Below are positions 32,248 to 40,639 of a stretch of 64,000 bases of DNA, piece after piece. The DNA is from Pseudomonas migulae NBRC 103157. GTDB lineage: Bacteria; Pseudomonadota; Gammaproteobacteria; Pseudomonadales; Pseudomonadaceae. Every line of letters starts with the position of its first letter. Positions within the stretch are counted from its first letter, which is position 1. The notes beneath the pieces are model-generated. The model made no database searches. It was given only the letters and a program-made list of their open reading frames with translations, and was not told the DNA's origin. The stretch is from contig NZ_BDAG01000021.1 in NCBI RefSeq assembly GCF_002091715.1, forward strand, positions 47,033-111,032. The letters run 5' to 3'. A program made the position numbers and the translations under genes.

Positions 32248-33401
32248 TTCCTTTTCCCCGGCAGGATGCCCATGAGTTTGCAGATGATCCCCAGCATGAT
32301 TTCGTCGGCGCCGCCGCCAATCGATACCAGCCGCACGTCGCGGTAGGCGCGGGCTACCGGGTTGTCCCACATGAAGCCCATGCCGCCCCAGTATTGCAGG
32401 CAGCTGTCGCTGACTTCGCGGCCCAGTCGCCCGGCCTTGAGTTTGGCCATCGACGCCAGGCGGGTGACGTCCTGACCTTTGATGTATTGCTCGGTAGCCT
32501 GATAGACCAGCGCCCGCAGGCATTCGACTTCGGTCTGCAGCTCGGCGAGGCGGAAGTGGATAACCTGATTGTCGATCAGTGCATTGCCGAAGGTTTTGCG
32601 TTCCTTGCAGTACTCGATGGTGCTGTCGATGCAGTATTCCAGGCCCTTGATCATGTTCGCGGCACCGAACAGGCGTTCCTCCTGGAATTGCAGCATCTGC
32701 ATCATGAACCCCGCACCTTCATGACCGATACGATTGCGCTGAGGTACGCGCACGTTGTCGAAAAACACCTGGGCGGTTTCCGAACTGCGCATGCCGAGTT
32801 TGTCGAGGTGCGAACTGAGGCTGATACCGGGGGTGTTCATCGGCACCATGATCAGCGACTTGTTGATGTGCGGCTTGTCGTCCGAGGTGTTGGCCAGCAG
32901 GCAGATGAAATCGGCGCTCGGCGAGTTGGTGATCCACATCTTGCTGCCGTTGATCACGTAGTCGTCGCCGTCCTTGCGGGCGGTGGTTTTCAAGCCGGCC
33001 ACGTCGGAACCGGCACCGACTTCCGACACGCCGATGCAACCGACCTGTTCGCCGGTAATCGCCGGCCGCAGGAATTCTTCACGCAATTCATCGGAGCCGA
33101 AGCGTGCCAGCGCTGGCGTGCACATGTCGGTTTGCACGCCGATGGACATCGGGATCCCGCCGCAATGAATGGTGCCGAACTCTTCGGCGGCGACGATCGA
33201 ATAGCTGTAGTCGAGCCCCATGCCGCCGAATTTTTCCGGTTTGGAAATCCCCAGCAAGCCGAGCTCACCCGCCTTGCGAAAGAGATCGTGGATTGGAAAA
33301 CGCCCGGCCTTTTCCCACTCCTCGACGTGCGGGTTGATCTCGTGCTCGACGAATTGGCGAACGGTGCGGCGCAGTGCTTCGTGTTCCTGGGTGAAGATCA
33401 T
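32244..33401 (-). CDS. atuD: Citronellyl-CoA dehydrogenase (acyl-CoA dehydrogenase family)
   Basis: A 385-residue flavoprotein of the acyl-CoA dehydrogenase family, full length. Typical segments are IGVSEVGAGSDVAGLKTTAR, NGSKMWITNSPSADFICLL, and near the C-terminus CLQYWGGMGFMWDNPVARAY and SIGGGADEIMLGI. In this operon it oxidises citronellyl-CoA to geranyl-CoA, passing electrons to ETF. The ATG at 33401 is preceded by GAGGAGAAC. It is the fourth gene of the operon, 24 bp after atuC and overlapping atuE by four bases. Confidence 0.88.
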   Translation of the reverse strand: MIFTQEHEALRRTVRQFVEHEINPHVEEWEKAGRFPIHDLFRKAGELGLLGISKPEKFGGMGLDYSYSIVAAEEFGTIHCGGIPMSIGVQTDMCTPALARFGSDELREEFLRPAITGEQVGCIGVSEVGAGSDVAGLKTTARKDGDDYVINGSKMWITNSPSADFICLLANTSDDKPHINKSLIMVPMNTPGISLSSHLDKLGMRSSETAQVFFDNVRVPQRNRIGHEGAGFMMQMLQFQEERLFGAANMIKGLEYCIDSTIEYCKERKTFGNALIDNQVIHFRLAELQTEVECLRALVYQATEQYIKGQDVTRLASMAKLKAGRLGREVSDSCLQYWGGMGFMWDNPVARAYRDVRLVSIGGGADEIMLGIICKLMGILPGKRK

Positions 33402-33425
33402 TTTTATTGTTCTCCTCTGGCCGGT

Positions 33426-35042
33426 TCAGAACCGGGCCACGCCAAAACTGTTGGTTTGCAGCGGCCGCATGTCCGCCTCATGACAGATGTCCAGCACGTA
33501 ACCGAGCAACGTCCGGGTATCCCGGGGATCAATCAAACCGTCGTCCCATAGATTGGCGCTGCCATACAGCGCGGTGGACTGGCTGTCGAGTTTCTGCGCG
33601 GTGACCTGCTCCAGCATGTCGAGCATTTTCGGGTCAGGTACCAGACCGTCCTTGAGCTGTTTGGCTTCGGTGACGATCCGCAGGACCTTGCCGGCCTGGG
33701 CACCGCCCATCACCGCCGTGCGGCTGTTGGGCCAGGCGAAAATGAAGCGCGGGTCGAGGCCGCGGCCGCACATCGCATAGTTGCCGGCGCCATAGGAGCC
33801 ACCGACGACGATCGTCAGTTTCGGCACCCGGGCGTTGGCCACCGCCTGGATCATTTTGGCGCCGTGCTTGATCACGCCTTGTTGTTCGGATTCGGTGCCG
33901 ACCATGAACCCGGTGGTGTTGTGGAAGAACAGCAACGGCGTCCGGCTCTGATCGCACAGCTGAATGAACTGCGCAGCCTTGCTCGCGCCTTTGGGCGTGA
34001 TCGGGCCGTTGTTGCCGATGAACCCGCAGGCGCGACCCTGAATCTGCAGATGACCGCAGACGGTCTGTTGATCGAACTCACCCTTGAATTCGAGGAAGTT
34101 CGAACCGTCGGCGATTCGCGCGATGATTTCGCGCACGTCATAGGGTTTTTTCGGGTCATCGGGAATCAGCCCGAGCAGTTCGTCGATGGGGTAGAGCGGT
34201 TCCTGATAGTGACGTTCGGGGACCCACTGCAACTGATCATTCCACGACAACAAGCTGACAATCTCCCGCACCTGACGCACGCCATCGGCATCGTTCTCGG
34301 CCAGGTATTCAGCGGTGCCGGCGGTTTGCGCGTGCATCTCGGCACCGCCCAGTTCCTCATCGGTGGCGACCTCGCCGGTGGCCGCCTTGAGAAGGGGCGG
34401 GCCGGCGAGAAACAGCTTGGCTTTGCCGCGCACCACCACCACGTAATCCGACAACCCCGGCTGATACGCGCCGCCTGCCGTGGCCGAGCCGTGAACCACA
34501 GTGATCTGTGGCAACCCCATGGCTGACATCCGCGCCTGATTGGCAAAGCTGCGCGCGCCTTCGACGAAAATCTCTGCTGCGTAATTGAGGTTGGCGCCAC
34601 CGCTTTCAGCGAGGGTGATCACCGGCAGTTTGTTTTCCATGGCGATCTGTTGCAGGCGCAGGGATTTCTTCAAACCGCTGGGGGAGATGGTTCCGCCCTT
34701 GATCGCGCTGTTGTTCGCCACCACCAAGGCACGAACGCCGGATACGTAGCCGATCCCGGCGATCAAGCCGCCGCCCGCCGAGCTGCCGTCCTTGTCGTCA
34801 TGCAATTTGTAACCGGCCAGGCTTGCCAGTTCGAGGAACGGCGCACCGGGGTCGAGCAACAGGTTGAGACGTTCACGGGGCAGCAATTGCCCGCGCTTGT
34901 CGAACTTGGGCTTGGCTTCGGCCGCTTTGTCCAGCAGGTTTTGTTCGAGCTGACGGACCTGCTCGATACCGGCCAGCATCGCTGTGCGGTTCCGGGCGAA
35001 CTGTTCGCTGAACGGGTCGACTTGCGACTCAATGACCGGCAT
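33426..35042 (-). CDS. atuC: Geranyl-CoA carboxylase, carboxyltransferase beta subunit
   Basis: A 538-residue carboxyltransferase with the paired crotonase-like domains of acyl-CoA carboxylase beta subunits. Segments such as RGQLLPRERLNLLLDPGAPF, GSATAGGAYQPGLSDYVV, GFIGNNGPITPKGASKAAQF and GGSYGAGNYAMCGRGLDP are diagnostic. It transfers carboxylate from AtuF biotin to geranyl-CoA. The related liuB (methylcrotonyl) subunit is similar, so the name rests on context. The ATG at 35042 stands three bases after the atuB stop. Confidence 0.87.
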   Translation of the reverse strand: MPVIESQVDPFSEQFARNRTAMLAGIEQVRQLEQNLLDKAAEAKPKFDKRGQLLPRERLNLLLDPGAPFLELASLAGYKLHDDKDGSSAGGGLIAGIGYVSGVRALVVANNSAIKGGTISPSGLKKSLRLQQIAMENKLPVITLAESGGANLNYAAEIFVEGARSFANQARMSAMGLPQITVVHGSATAGGAYQPGLSDYVVVVRGKAKLFLAGPPLLKAATGEVATDEELGGAEMHAQTAGTAEYLAENDADGVRQVREIVSLLSWNDQLQWVPERHYQEPLYPIDELLGLIPDDPKKPYDVREIIARIADGSNFLEFKGEFDQQTVCGHLQIQGRACGFIGNNGPITPKGASKAAQFIQLCDQSRTPLLFFHNTTGFMVGTESEQQGVIKHGAKMIQAVANARVPKLTIVVGGSYGAGNYAMCGRGLDPRFIFAWPNSRTAVMGGAQAGKVLRIVTEAKQLKDGLVPDPKMLDMLEQVTAQKLDSQSTALYGSANLWDDGLIDPRDTRTLLGYVLDICHEADMRPLQTNSFGVARF

Positions 35043-35045
35043 GAG

Positions 35046-35915
35046 TTATTCCTTGTCCTTGAGCACGTCCGGTAAGTACGCGCGGTGGAAACCGTTGTAC
35101 GACTCACTGTTGGTCGCCTTGTGGATCGGCCACGCCCGGCCGCCAAGGCTGGCGGCGCCGTCGATGCGCAAGGTGCTGCCACTGATGAACGCCGCTGCCG
35201 GGCTGAGCAGGAACACGATCGCGGCACTGACTTCCGATTCGGTGCCGATGCGTTTCAGCGGCACGTGTTCGCGCAAGGTCGGAATCACCGCCTTGAACGC
35301 GCCTTCATAAGTGTCCATGCCGCTTGAGGCGATCCAGCCCGGCGCCACCGCGTTGACCCGCACACCGGCGTAACCCCATTCGAACGCAGCGGTCTTGGTC
35401 AGGTTGTCCATGCCCGAACGCGCTGCGCCCGAATGGCCCATGCCGGGCATGCCGCCCCACATGTCGGCGAGCATGTTGACGATGGCGCCGCCGTGTTGGC
35501 TCATGGATTGATTGAACACTTCCCGGGCCATCAGGAAACCGCCCACCAAATTGGTGCGCACCACGGTTTCGAAACCCTTCTGATTGATCGAAGCCAGCGG
35601 CGAAGGGAATTGGCCGCCGGCATTGTTGACCAGTCCATGAATCGGACCGTGCTTGCGGATCAGTTCGCTGACCAGATGCTTGACCGCTTCTTCGTCGCGA
35701 ATATCGCAGGTCTGCCAATCGGCCTTGCCGCCATCCTCGACAATTTCGGCGGTCACGGATTTGAGTTTGTCGGCATTGCGCCCGATCAACAGCACATGGG
35801 CACCGAGCGCCGCCAGTTCATGTGCGGTGCAGCGGCCGATGCCACTGCCGCCACCGGTGACGATGATGTTTTGGCCGGCAAACAGATCAGCTTTGAAAAT
35901 CGAATCGTAGGCCAC
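35046..35915 (-). CDS. atuB: Short-chain dehydrogenase/reductase AtuB, dienoyl-CoA reductase-like
   Basis: A 289-residue SDR with the NAD(P) site VTGGGSGIGR (residues ~20-28) and NNAGG near residue 98. At the usual YxxxK catalytic site the sequence reads HSGAARSGMDNLTK, placing Ser162 and Arg166 where Tyr and Lys are expected; the surrounding pattern is closer to 2,4-dienoyl-CoA reductases, which also lack that Tyr. AtuB is proposed to oxidise citronellol/citronellal in P. aeruginosa, but this active site argues for a CoA-linked substrate. The ATG at 35915 follows AGGACTGCCGCC, 12 bases after the atuA stop. Confidence 0.83.
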   Translation of the reverse strand: MAYDSIFKADLFAGQNIIVTGGGSGIGRCTAHELAALGAHVLLIGRNADKLKSVTAEIVEDGGKADWQTCDIRDEEAVKHLVSELIRKHGPIHGLVNNAGGQFPSPLASINQKGFETVVRTNLVGGFLMAREVFNQSMSQHGGAIVNMLADMWGGMPGMGHSGAARSGMDNLTKTAAFEWGYAGVRVNAVAPGWIASSGMDTYEGAFKAVIPTLREHVPLKRIGTESEVSAAIVFLLSPAAAFISGSTLRIDGAASLGGRAWPIHKATNSESYNGFHRAYLPDVLKDKE

Positions 35916-35927
35916 GGCGGCAGTCCT

Positions 35928-37730
35928 CTAGTTGACCTGGTCGGCGATGCGCTGAGGCACCGGAATCTGGATGTCCAGCAGTTGTTGGGCGAAGGCTTTG
36001 CCTTGCGGGTCGATCCGCAGGCTGGCCACGCCGCCCCCGCCCAGGGCGTTCTCCAGCAGAAAATTAAGGCTGTGGGTCGCGGGCAGATACCAGCGCTCGA
36101 CGCGCCCGTGAACCGGGTCGAGTACGTGGCTCATCCAGTCGACGACCACTGCCGGGGTCAAGGCTTCGGCAATCCACGGCAGGTACTCTGGCTCGCGCGC
36201 CATGACGCCGATGTTGCTGTGATTGCCCTTGTCACCCGAGCGAGCGACCGCAAGCTTGATCAGCGCCACGCTGGCATCGGCGCGACCGGTGGGTTTCGGT
36301 GGTTCGAACGGCACCGGCAGGTCCGCGGTGGCGAGCGCGTCGAGGGCGGGCAGGGGGCACGGGTGACGCTGACCGTTGATATCAATGTCCAGCGTGCAGG
36401 CCGTTTTGTCGATGAGGAACGAAAACAGCCGGATCAGCGGATACACCGTCGGCCGGCCGCCGACGATCCCGGTCAGCCCCGGCGCCATGCCGGTGGCGGC
36501 CTGGGCAATTTCCCGGGAGAACACGATCAAGGCCTGTTTACCGGGGTGGCGCACGGCGAGTTTGATCACCACTTCGCGACTGTCCTGTCGCTGGCCATGG
36601 GGGCCGTAGGTCGCCTCGCTGCCAAGGAGTTCGATGTTCACTTCGCTGTAGGGCGCCCAGCCGCGCTGACTGAAGATTTCCGAGGTCTTGTTGATGATCG
36701 CTTCGCTGACTCGTCGCGCCTTGTCCACGGCATCGATTCCGGCGATCAGGCAACTGGCGGTACAGCGGAAACCGTCCGGATATGTCGCGCTGACTTTGTA
36801 CTGATCGGTCGGCGGCAAGCCTTTTGCGCCGTGCACCTGAACCGCGTTCCTGCCTTGTTGCTGAAGTTTGACCTGAGAGAAATCGCAAACCACGTCGGGC
36901 AAGAGATAAGCCTGCGGGTTGCCGATTTCATAGAGCATTTGTTCGCCGACGGTGAGGGGCGTAACGAGGCCACCGGAGCCTTCGGGTTTGCTGACGATAA
37001 ACTGGCTGTCGGCGCTGACTTCGACGATGGGGAAACCGATGTGTTCGTAGTCGGGCACGTCGCGCCAATCGGTGAAGTTGCCGCCGGTGCACTGGGCGCC
37101 GCATTCGATGATGTGCCCGGCAAGGGCGGCCTGAGCGAGTTTGTCGTAGTCGTGCCAGGACCAGCCGAATTCATGCACCAGCGCAGCGCTGACCACGGCG
37201 CTGTCGACCACGCGCCCGGTAATGACGATGTCCGCGCCCAGGCGCAAGGCTTCGACAATGCCCGGCGCGCCGAGGTAGGCGTTGGTGGAAACGCACATCG
37301 GCGGCAAGGGTGCGCCGCTGAACATTTCGTGGAGGCCGCGGCTGCTCAGCTGTTTGAACTGCGGTTGCAGATCATCACCCAGCAGCACCGCGATCTTCAG
37401 CGACACGCCAGCCTTGTCGCAGGCCGCTTGCAGCGCAGCGGCGCAGGCGTGTGGATTGACACCCCCGGCGTTGCTGATGACGCGGATTTTCTGTTCGGCA
37501 AGTGACGCCAGCAGAGGGCTGAGGACTTCGATGAAGTCACTGGCGTACCCGGCCTGTGGGTCTTTCATCCGCGCACCGGCCATGATCGACATCGTGATCT
37601 CGGCCAGATAATCGAACACCAGATAGTCCAGGCGCCCGCCTTCCACCAGTTGCGCGGCGGCGGTCGAGGTGTCGCCCCAGAAGGCACTGGCGCAACCGAT
37701 GCGAATGGTTTCAGGCACAACGCTCTCCAT
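35928..37730 (-). CDS. atuA: Acyclic terpene utilisation protein AtuA (DUF1446)
   Basis: A 600-residue soluble protein of the AtuA/DUF1446 family. The start IRIGCASAFWGDTSTAAAQL, then YLVFDYLAEITMSIMAG and later HEFGWSWHDYDKLAQAALAG are characteristic. AtuA is needed for growth on citronellol and geraniol in P. aeruginosa and is often proposed to act near the hydroxy-isohexenylglutaryl-CoA cleavage step. The C-terminal ~110 residues (VALIKLAVARSGDKGNHSNI) form the conserved tail domain. The ATG at 37730 has a perfect GGAGGTGGCT ribosome site. First gene of the operon, facing atuR across the operators. Confidence 0.9.
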   Translation of the reverse strand: MESVVPETIRIGCASAFWGDTSTAAAQLVEGGRLDYLVFDYLAEITMSIMAGARMKDPQAGYASDFIEVLSPLLASLAEQKIRVISNAGGVNPHACAAALQAACDKAGVSLKIAVLLGDDLQPQFKQLSSRGLHEMFSGAPLPPMCVSTNAYLGAPGIVEALRLGADIVITGRVVDSAVVSAALVHEFGWSWHDYDKLAQAALAGHIIECGAQCTGGNFTDWRDVPDYEHIGFPIVEVSADSQFIVSKPEGSGGLVTPLTVGEQMLYEIGNPQAYLLPDVVCDFSQVKLQQQGRNAVQVHGAKGLPPTDQYKVSATYPDGFRCTASCLIAGIDAVDKARRVSEAIINKTSEIFSQRGWAPYSEVNIELLGSEATYGPHGQRQDSREVVIKLAVRHPGKQALIVFSREIAQAATGMAPGLTGIVGGRPTVYPLIRLFSFLIDKTACTLDIDINGQRHPCPLPALDALATADLPVPFEPPKPTGRADASVALIKLAVARSGDKGNHSNIGVMAREPEYLPWIAEALTPAVVVDWMSHVLDPVHGRVERWYLPATHSLNFLLENALGGGGVASLRIDPQGKAFAQQLLDIQIPVPQRIADQVN

Positions 37731-37760
37731 AGCCACCTCCAACAGAAGTACAACGAGACT

Positions 37761-37821
37761 ACCAAGCAAGCGCTTGGTTTGTAAACGGCTGAAATATCTT
37801 CGACCCGAGCGCTTGCTTGGT
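37761..37821. promoter_or_regulatory. Paired inverted AtuR operators
   Basis: ACCAAGCAAGCGC (37761-37773) and its exact reverse complement GCGCTTGCTTGGT (37809-37821) lie in the 163 bp gap between atuA and atuR. Each arm also sits in a smaller palindrome. AtuR of P. aeruginosa binds two 13-bp inverted repeats at the same place, so these are very probably its operators. Confidence 0.8.
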
Positions 37822-37893
37822 TGCCATTGTCAGCTTAAATTGCCCGCGCAACCCCGCAGTTTCAGCGGTGAATACGACTGTAGGAGAGAACGG

Positions 37894-38520
37894 GTGGACG
37901 AGCAAAAAGCCCTGAGGGTCATGCGCGAACTGGTCGACAGCGGCCAGTTGACCGACCCGGACAGCGCCCGCGGCAAACTGCTGCAAGTCGCGGCCCACCT
38001 GTTCCGCAATAAAGGTTTTGAACGCACCACAGTGCGCGATCTGGCCGGTGCCGTGGGCATTCAGTCGGGGAGTATTTTTCATCACTTCAAAAGCAAGGAC
38101 GAGATCCTGCGGGCGGTGATGGAGGAAACCATTCGCTACAACACCGCGTTGATGCGTGCCGCGATCGCTGAAGCCGATAACGTGCGCGAGCGGGTGCTGG
38201 CGCTGATTCGCTGCGAATTGCAGTCGATCATGGGCGGCAGCGGCGAGGCCATGGCGGTGCTGGTGTATGAATGGCGTTCGCTGTCCGAAGACGGCCAGGC
38301 GAAGGTCCTGGCACTGCGCGACATCTATGAGGACCTCTGGCTGCAGGTGCTGGGAGAGGCCAAGGACGCGGGATTCATTCGTGGGGACGTGTTCATCACC
38401 CGCCGTTTTCTGACCGGTGCGCTGTCCTGGACCACGACGTGGTATCGCGCGGATGGCAGCATGAACCTCGATCAATTGGCCGATGAGGCGTTGATTCTGG
38501 TATTGGAAGAAAAACAATAA
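37894..38520 (+). CDS. atuR: TetR-family repressor AtuR
   Basis: A 208-residue TetR-type regulator. The helix-turn-helix lies at residues ~30-75 (AAHLFRNKGFERTTVRDLAG, GIQSGSIFHHFKSKDE). The C-terminal part is a helical ligand domain, probably sensing a terpenoyl-CoA. It is divergent from atuA and the likely repressor of the atu operon and of itself. The GTG at 37894 follows TAGGAGAGAACGG, a strong ribosome site; an earlier open stretch in the same frame crosses the promoter region and is not coding. Confidence 0.88.
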   Translation: MDEQKALRVMRELVDSGQLTDPDSARGKLLQVAAHLFRNKGFERTTVRDLAGAVGIQSGSIFHHFKSKDEILRAVMEETIRYNTALMRAAIAEADNVRERVLALIRCELQSIMGGSGEAMAVLVYEWRSLSEDGQAKVLALRDIYEDLWLQVLGEAKDAGFIRGDVFITRRFLTGALSWTTTWYRADGSMNLDQLADEALILVLEEKQ

Positions 38521-38613
38521 TTTCGCACAGGGCGGCAATAAACTGGCTAAGTGGCGGAAACCGCCTAGCTTGAATTGATTGATGCGTATTTTTTTGGGGA
38601 GTGGGAAGTTTTG

Positions 38614-39408
38614 ATGTCTTCGCCAATTCGGACGGCCTCGCGGCTTTTGCTGGCGGCGCTTGCGGCGTTTTGGGTATTGCAGTCCCCCGCTGCACAGCTG
38701 GTGCGGGTCGGTGCCGCACATTTCCCGCCTTATACCGTGCGCCCGGAATCCGGGGCCGACACCGGTCTGTTGCCGCAGTTGGTCGAAGCGCTCAATGCGT
38801 TACAAAGCGACTATCAGTTCGAGCTGGTGCCGACTTCCATTCCGCGACGCTTCGGTGACTTCAAGCAGGGCCGGGTGGACATGGCGATTTTCGAGAACCC
38901 GGGCTGGGGCTGGAAGGACGTCCCTCACGTCAGCGTCGACATGGGGCTGGAGGACGCGGAAATCTTTGTCGCGCAACGAATCCCGAATCGTCAGCAGAAC
39001 TACTTTTCCGACCTCACCGGCAAGCGACTGGCGCTGTTCAGCGGTTATCACTACGAATTCGCCAATTTCAATGCCGACCCGAAAGTCCTCGCGCAAAACT
39101 ACAACGCCACACTGACCTATTCCCATGACAGCAACCTGCTGATGGTGCTGCGCGGGCGCGCCGACATTGCCCTGGTGACGCGCTCCTACCTGAGCGATTA
39201 CCTGCTGCGCAACGAGAAGGTTGCTGATCAGTTGCTGGTGTCCGAGCGCATCGATCAGGTCTATCACCACTACGCCATTCTCCGTCCCACGGCGCCCATC
39301 AGCGGCGAGGCATTCGGCAAGTTGCTGCAAGGATTGCGTAACAACGGCCAGATGCTGAAGATTTTCGATCCGTACAAGATCGCCGTGGTTCCGGTTCCGG
39401 GCAGTTGA
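38614..39408 (+). CDS. Periplasmic SBP_bac_3-type solute-binding protein
   Basis: A 264-residue secreted protein. A signal peptide (LLLAALAAFWVLQSPAAQ) is followed by the typical VRVGAAHFPPYTVRPESG lead of family-3 solute-binding domains and GRVDMAIFENPGWGW. Such domains bind amino acids or similar small molecules in the periplasm. No permease or ATPase gene is adjacent, so it may feed a distant transporter or a sensor. The ATG at 38614 has GGGGAGTGGGAAG upstream. A palindrome GGCGGAAACCGCC at 38553-38565 stands before the gene. Confidence 0.8.
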   Translation: MSSPIRTASRLLLAALAAFWVLQSPAAQLVRVGAAHFPPYTVRPESGADTGLLPQLVEALNALQSDYQFELVPTSIPRRFGDFKQGRVDMAIFENPGWGWKDVPHVSVDMGLEDAEIFVAQRIPNRQQNYFSDLTGKRLALFSGYHYEFANFNADPKVLAQNYNATLTYSHDSNLLMVLRGRADIALVTRSYLSDYLLRNEKVADQLLVSERIDQVYHHYAILRPTAPISGEAFGKLLQGLRNNGQMLKIFDPYKIAVVPVPGS

Positions 39409-39444
39409 ACACGCGTCAAAGATTGCGTGTTTGCCTGTGCCGCT

Positions 39445-39468
39445 TAAATTTTCCGCGCTGGCTGACGT
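39445..39468 (+). promoter_or_regulatory. PvdS (iron-starvation) promoter of the acetyltransferase gene
   Basis: TAAAT (39445-39449), 16 bases, CGT (39466-39468): a perfect match to the PvdS box. The start codon lies 40 bp further on. It ties the acetyltransferase to pyoverdine synthesis. Confidence 0.8.
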
Positions 39469-39508
39469 CACATCGTTGAACTGTCGACGATTACCGTGAG
39501 CCCGACCC

Positions 39509-40513
39509 ATGCCCGATCTGAATGACCAGACTGCCCTGGCCTTGCCGACAGGGCGTCGCCTTGTCGCTGAAGAAAGCGAAAACCGGCTGACACTGAGCCT
39601 GGACGCGCAACCCCTGATTACCCTGCGCCTGGCGCGCGAGCCCGAGTTGCAGGTGCAGGTCGAGGCACGCCCCGATACTCAGGCGTTGTGGGCTGCCTGT
39701 TATTGGTTGTTTGCCCGTGACCCTGCGTGTCAGCACCTGGCGTGGCACCTCGATGAAGCTCCCGTTGAAGCCTTGCTCAGTGGATTACTGATCGCGAGCG
39801 AAACTGCTGGCCAGTATCGCTGCGAGCGCGCGTTGTTCTGGCAGTTGCCGCAGCCCTGGGTGGGGGCGTCGATGACCGGCAGCTATCCACAACAGATGGT
39901 GATCAGCGGCGGCAAGCGTCATCCGTTGCGACCAGTGAAGCCTCGCGGTGAGGTCTATCGGCGTTTTGATGCGCGACTGGGCGCGTGGATTTCCCTGCGG
40001 ACGGTGGACATCGGTCTCGACCTTGAGCGATTCAACCGCTGGCAGAACAGTGCGCGGGTGGCGAGTTTCTGGCAGGAAGAGGGCAGCCTCGAACAGCATC
40101 GCGAGTACCTGGGCAAACTCGAAGCCGATCCACACACTGTGACGCTGATCGGCTGTTTCGATGATCAGCCGTTTGCCTATTTCGAAGCCTACTGGGCCAA
40201 GGAAGACCGCATCGCGCCGTTCTACGAGGCGAGCGATTACGACCGTGGCATTCACATGCTGGTCGGCGAAGAAAATCATCGCGGTCCGCACAAGGTGGCG
40301 AGCTGGTTATCGGCGTTGACGCATTACCTGTTTCTCGACGATCCACGCACCCAGCGGGTGGTCGCCGAACCGCGCGCCGATAACGCGAAGATGATCGCGT
40401 ATATGCAGGGGCAGCGTTTTCATTGCGAGAAAGAGTTCGACTTCCCGCACAAGCGTGCTGCGTTGATGGTGTTGGGGCGGGAGCGGTTTTTTGAGCGGTG
40501 TGTGTTGGCTTGA
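39509..40513 (+). CDS. Siderophore-type N-acetyltransferase (AlcB/IucB/RhbD family)
   Basis: A 334-residue protein. The C-terminal ~190 residues form a GNAT domain of the AlcB/IucB/RhbD siderophore type (VYRRFDARLGAWISLRTVDI; FAYFEAYWAKEDRIAPFYEA; GIHMLVGEENHRGPHKV; FDFPHKRAALMVL). The N-terminal part is a less conserved companion domain. Relatives acetylate N-hydroxylated amines in siderophores such as hydroxamates; PvdYII does this for N-hydroxyornithine in a P. aeruginosa pyoverdine. A perfect PvdS box stands 40 bp upstream. I infer that it acetylates a hydroxyornithine residue of the local pyoverdine; the substrate is not shown by sequence. The ATG at 39509 begins the conserved reading. 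Confidence 0.8.
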   Translation: MPDLNDQTALALPTGRRLVAEESENRLTLSLDAQPLITLRLAREPELQVQVEARPDTQALWAACYWLFARDPACQHLAWHLDEAPVEALLSGLLIASETAGQYRCERALFWQLPQPWVGASMTGSYPQQMVISGGKRHPLRPVKPRGEVYRRFDARLGAWISLRTVDIGLDLERFNRWQNSARVASFWQEEGSLEQHREYLGKLEADPHTVTLIGCFDDQPFAYFEAYWAKEDRIAPFYEASDYDRGIHMLVGEENHRGPHKVASWLSALTHYLFLDDPRTQRVVAEPRADNAKMIAYMQGQRFHCEKEFDFPHKRAALMVLGRERFFERCVLA

Positions 40514-40550
40514 TTGACAAGGCTCAAGACCTGCACCGTTCTTGAGTCCG

Positions 40551-40618
40551 TCATCGCGGGCAAGCCCGCTCCCACAGGGTTAGCGCTGAACCTGTGGGAG
40601 CGGGCTTGCCCGCGATGG
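40551..40618. repeat. REP doublet between acetyltransferase and pvdS genes
   Basis: TCATCGCGGGCAAGCCCGCT at 40551-40570 and its near reverse complement ending at 40618 form a long imperfect hairpin; the ends of both genes converge on it, so it could stop or protect both transcripts. Confidence 0.85.
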
Positions 40619-40639
40619 GGGCGATGCAAATGTCGGCTC

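Noticed and set aside
35433..37505. 690-codon plus-strand frame opposite atuA and atuB
   Set aside because: Antisense shadow; atuA and atuB are strongly recognisable on the minus strand with good ribosome sites.
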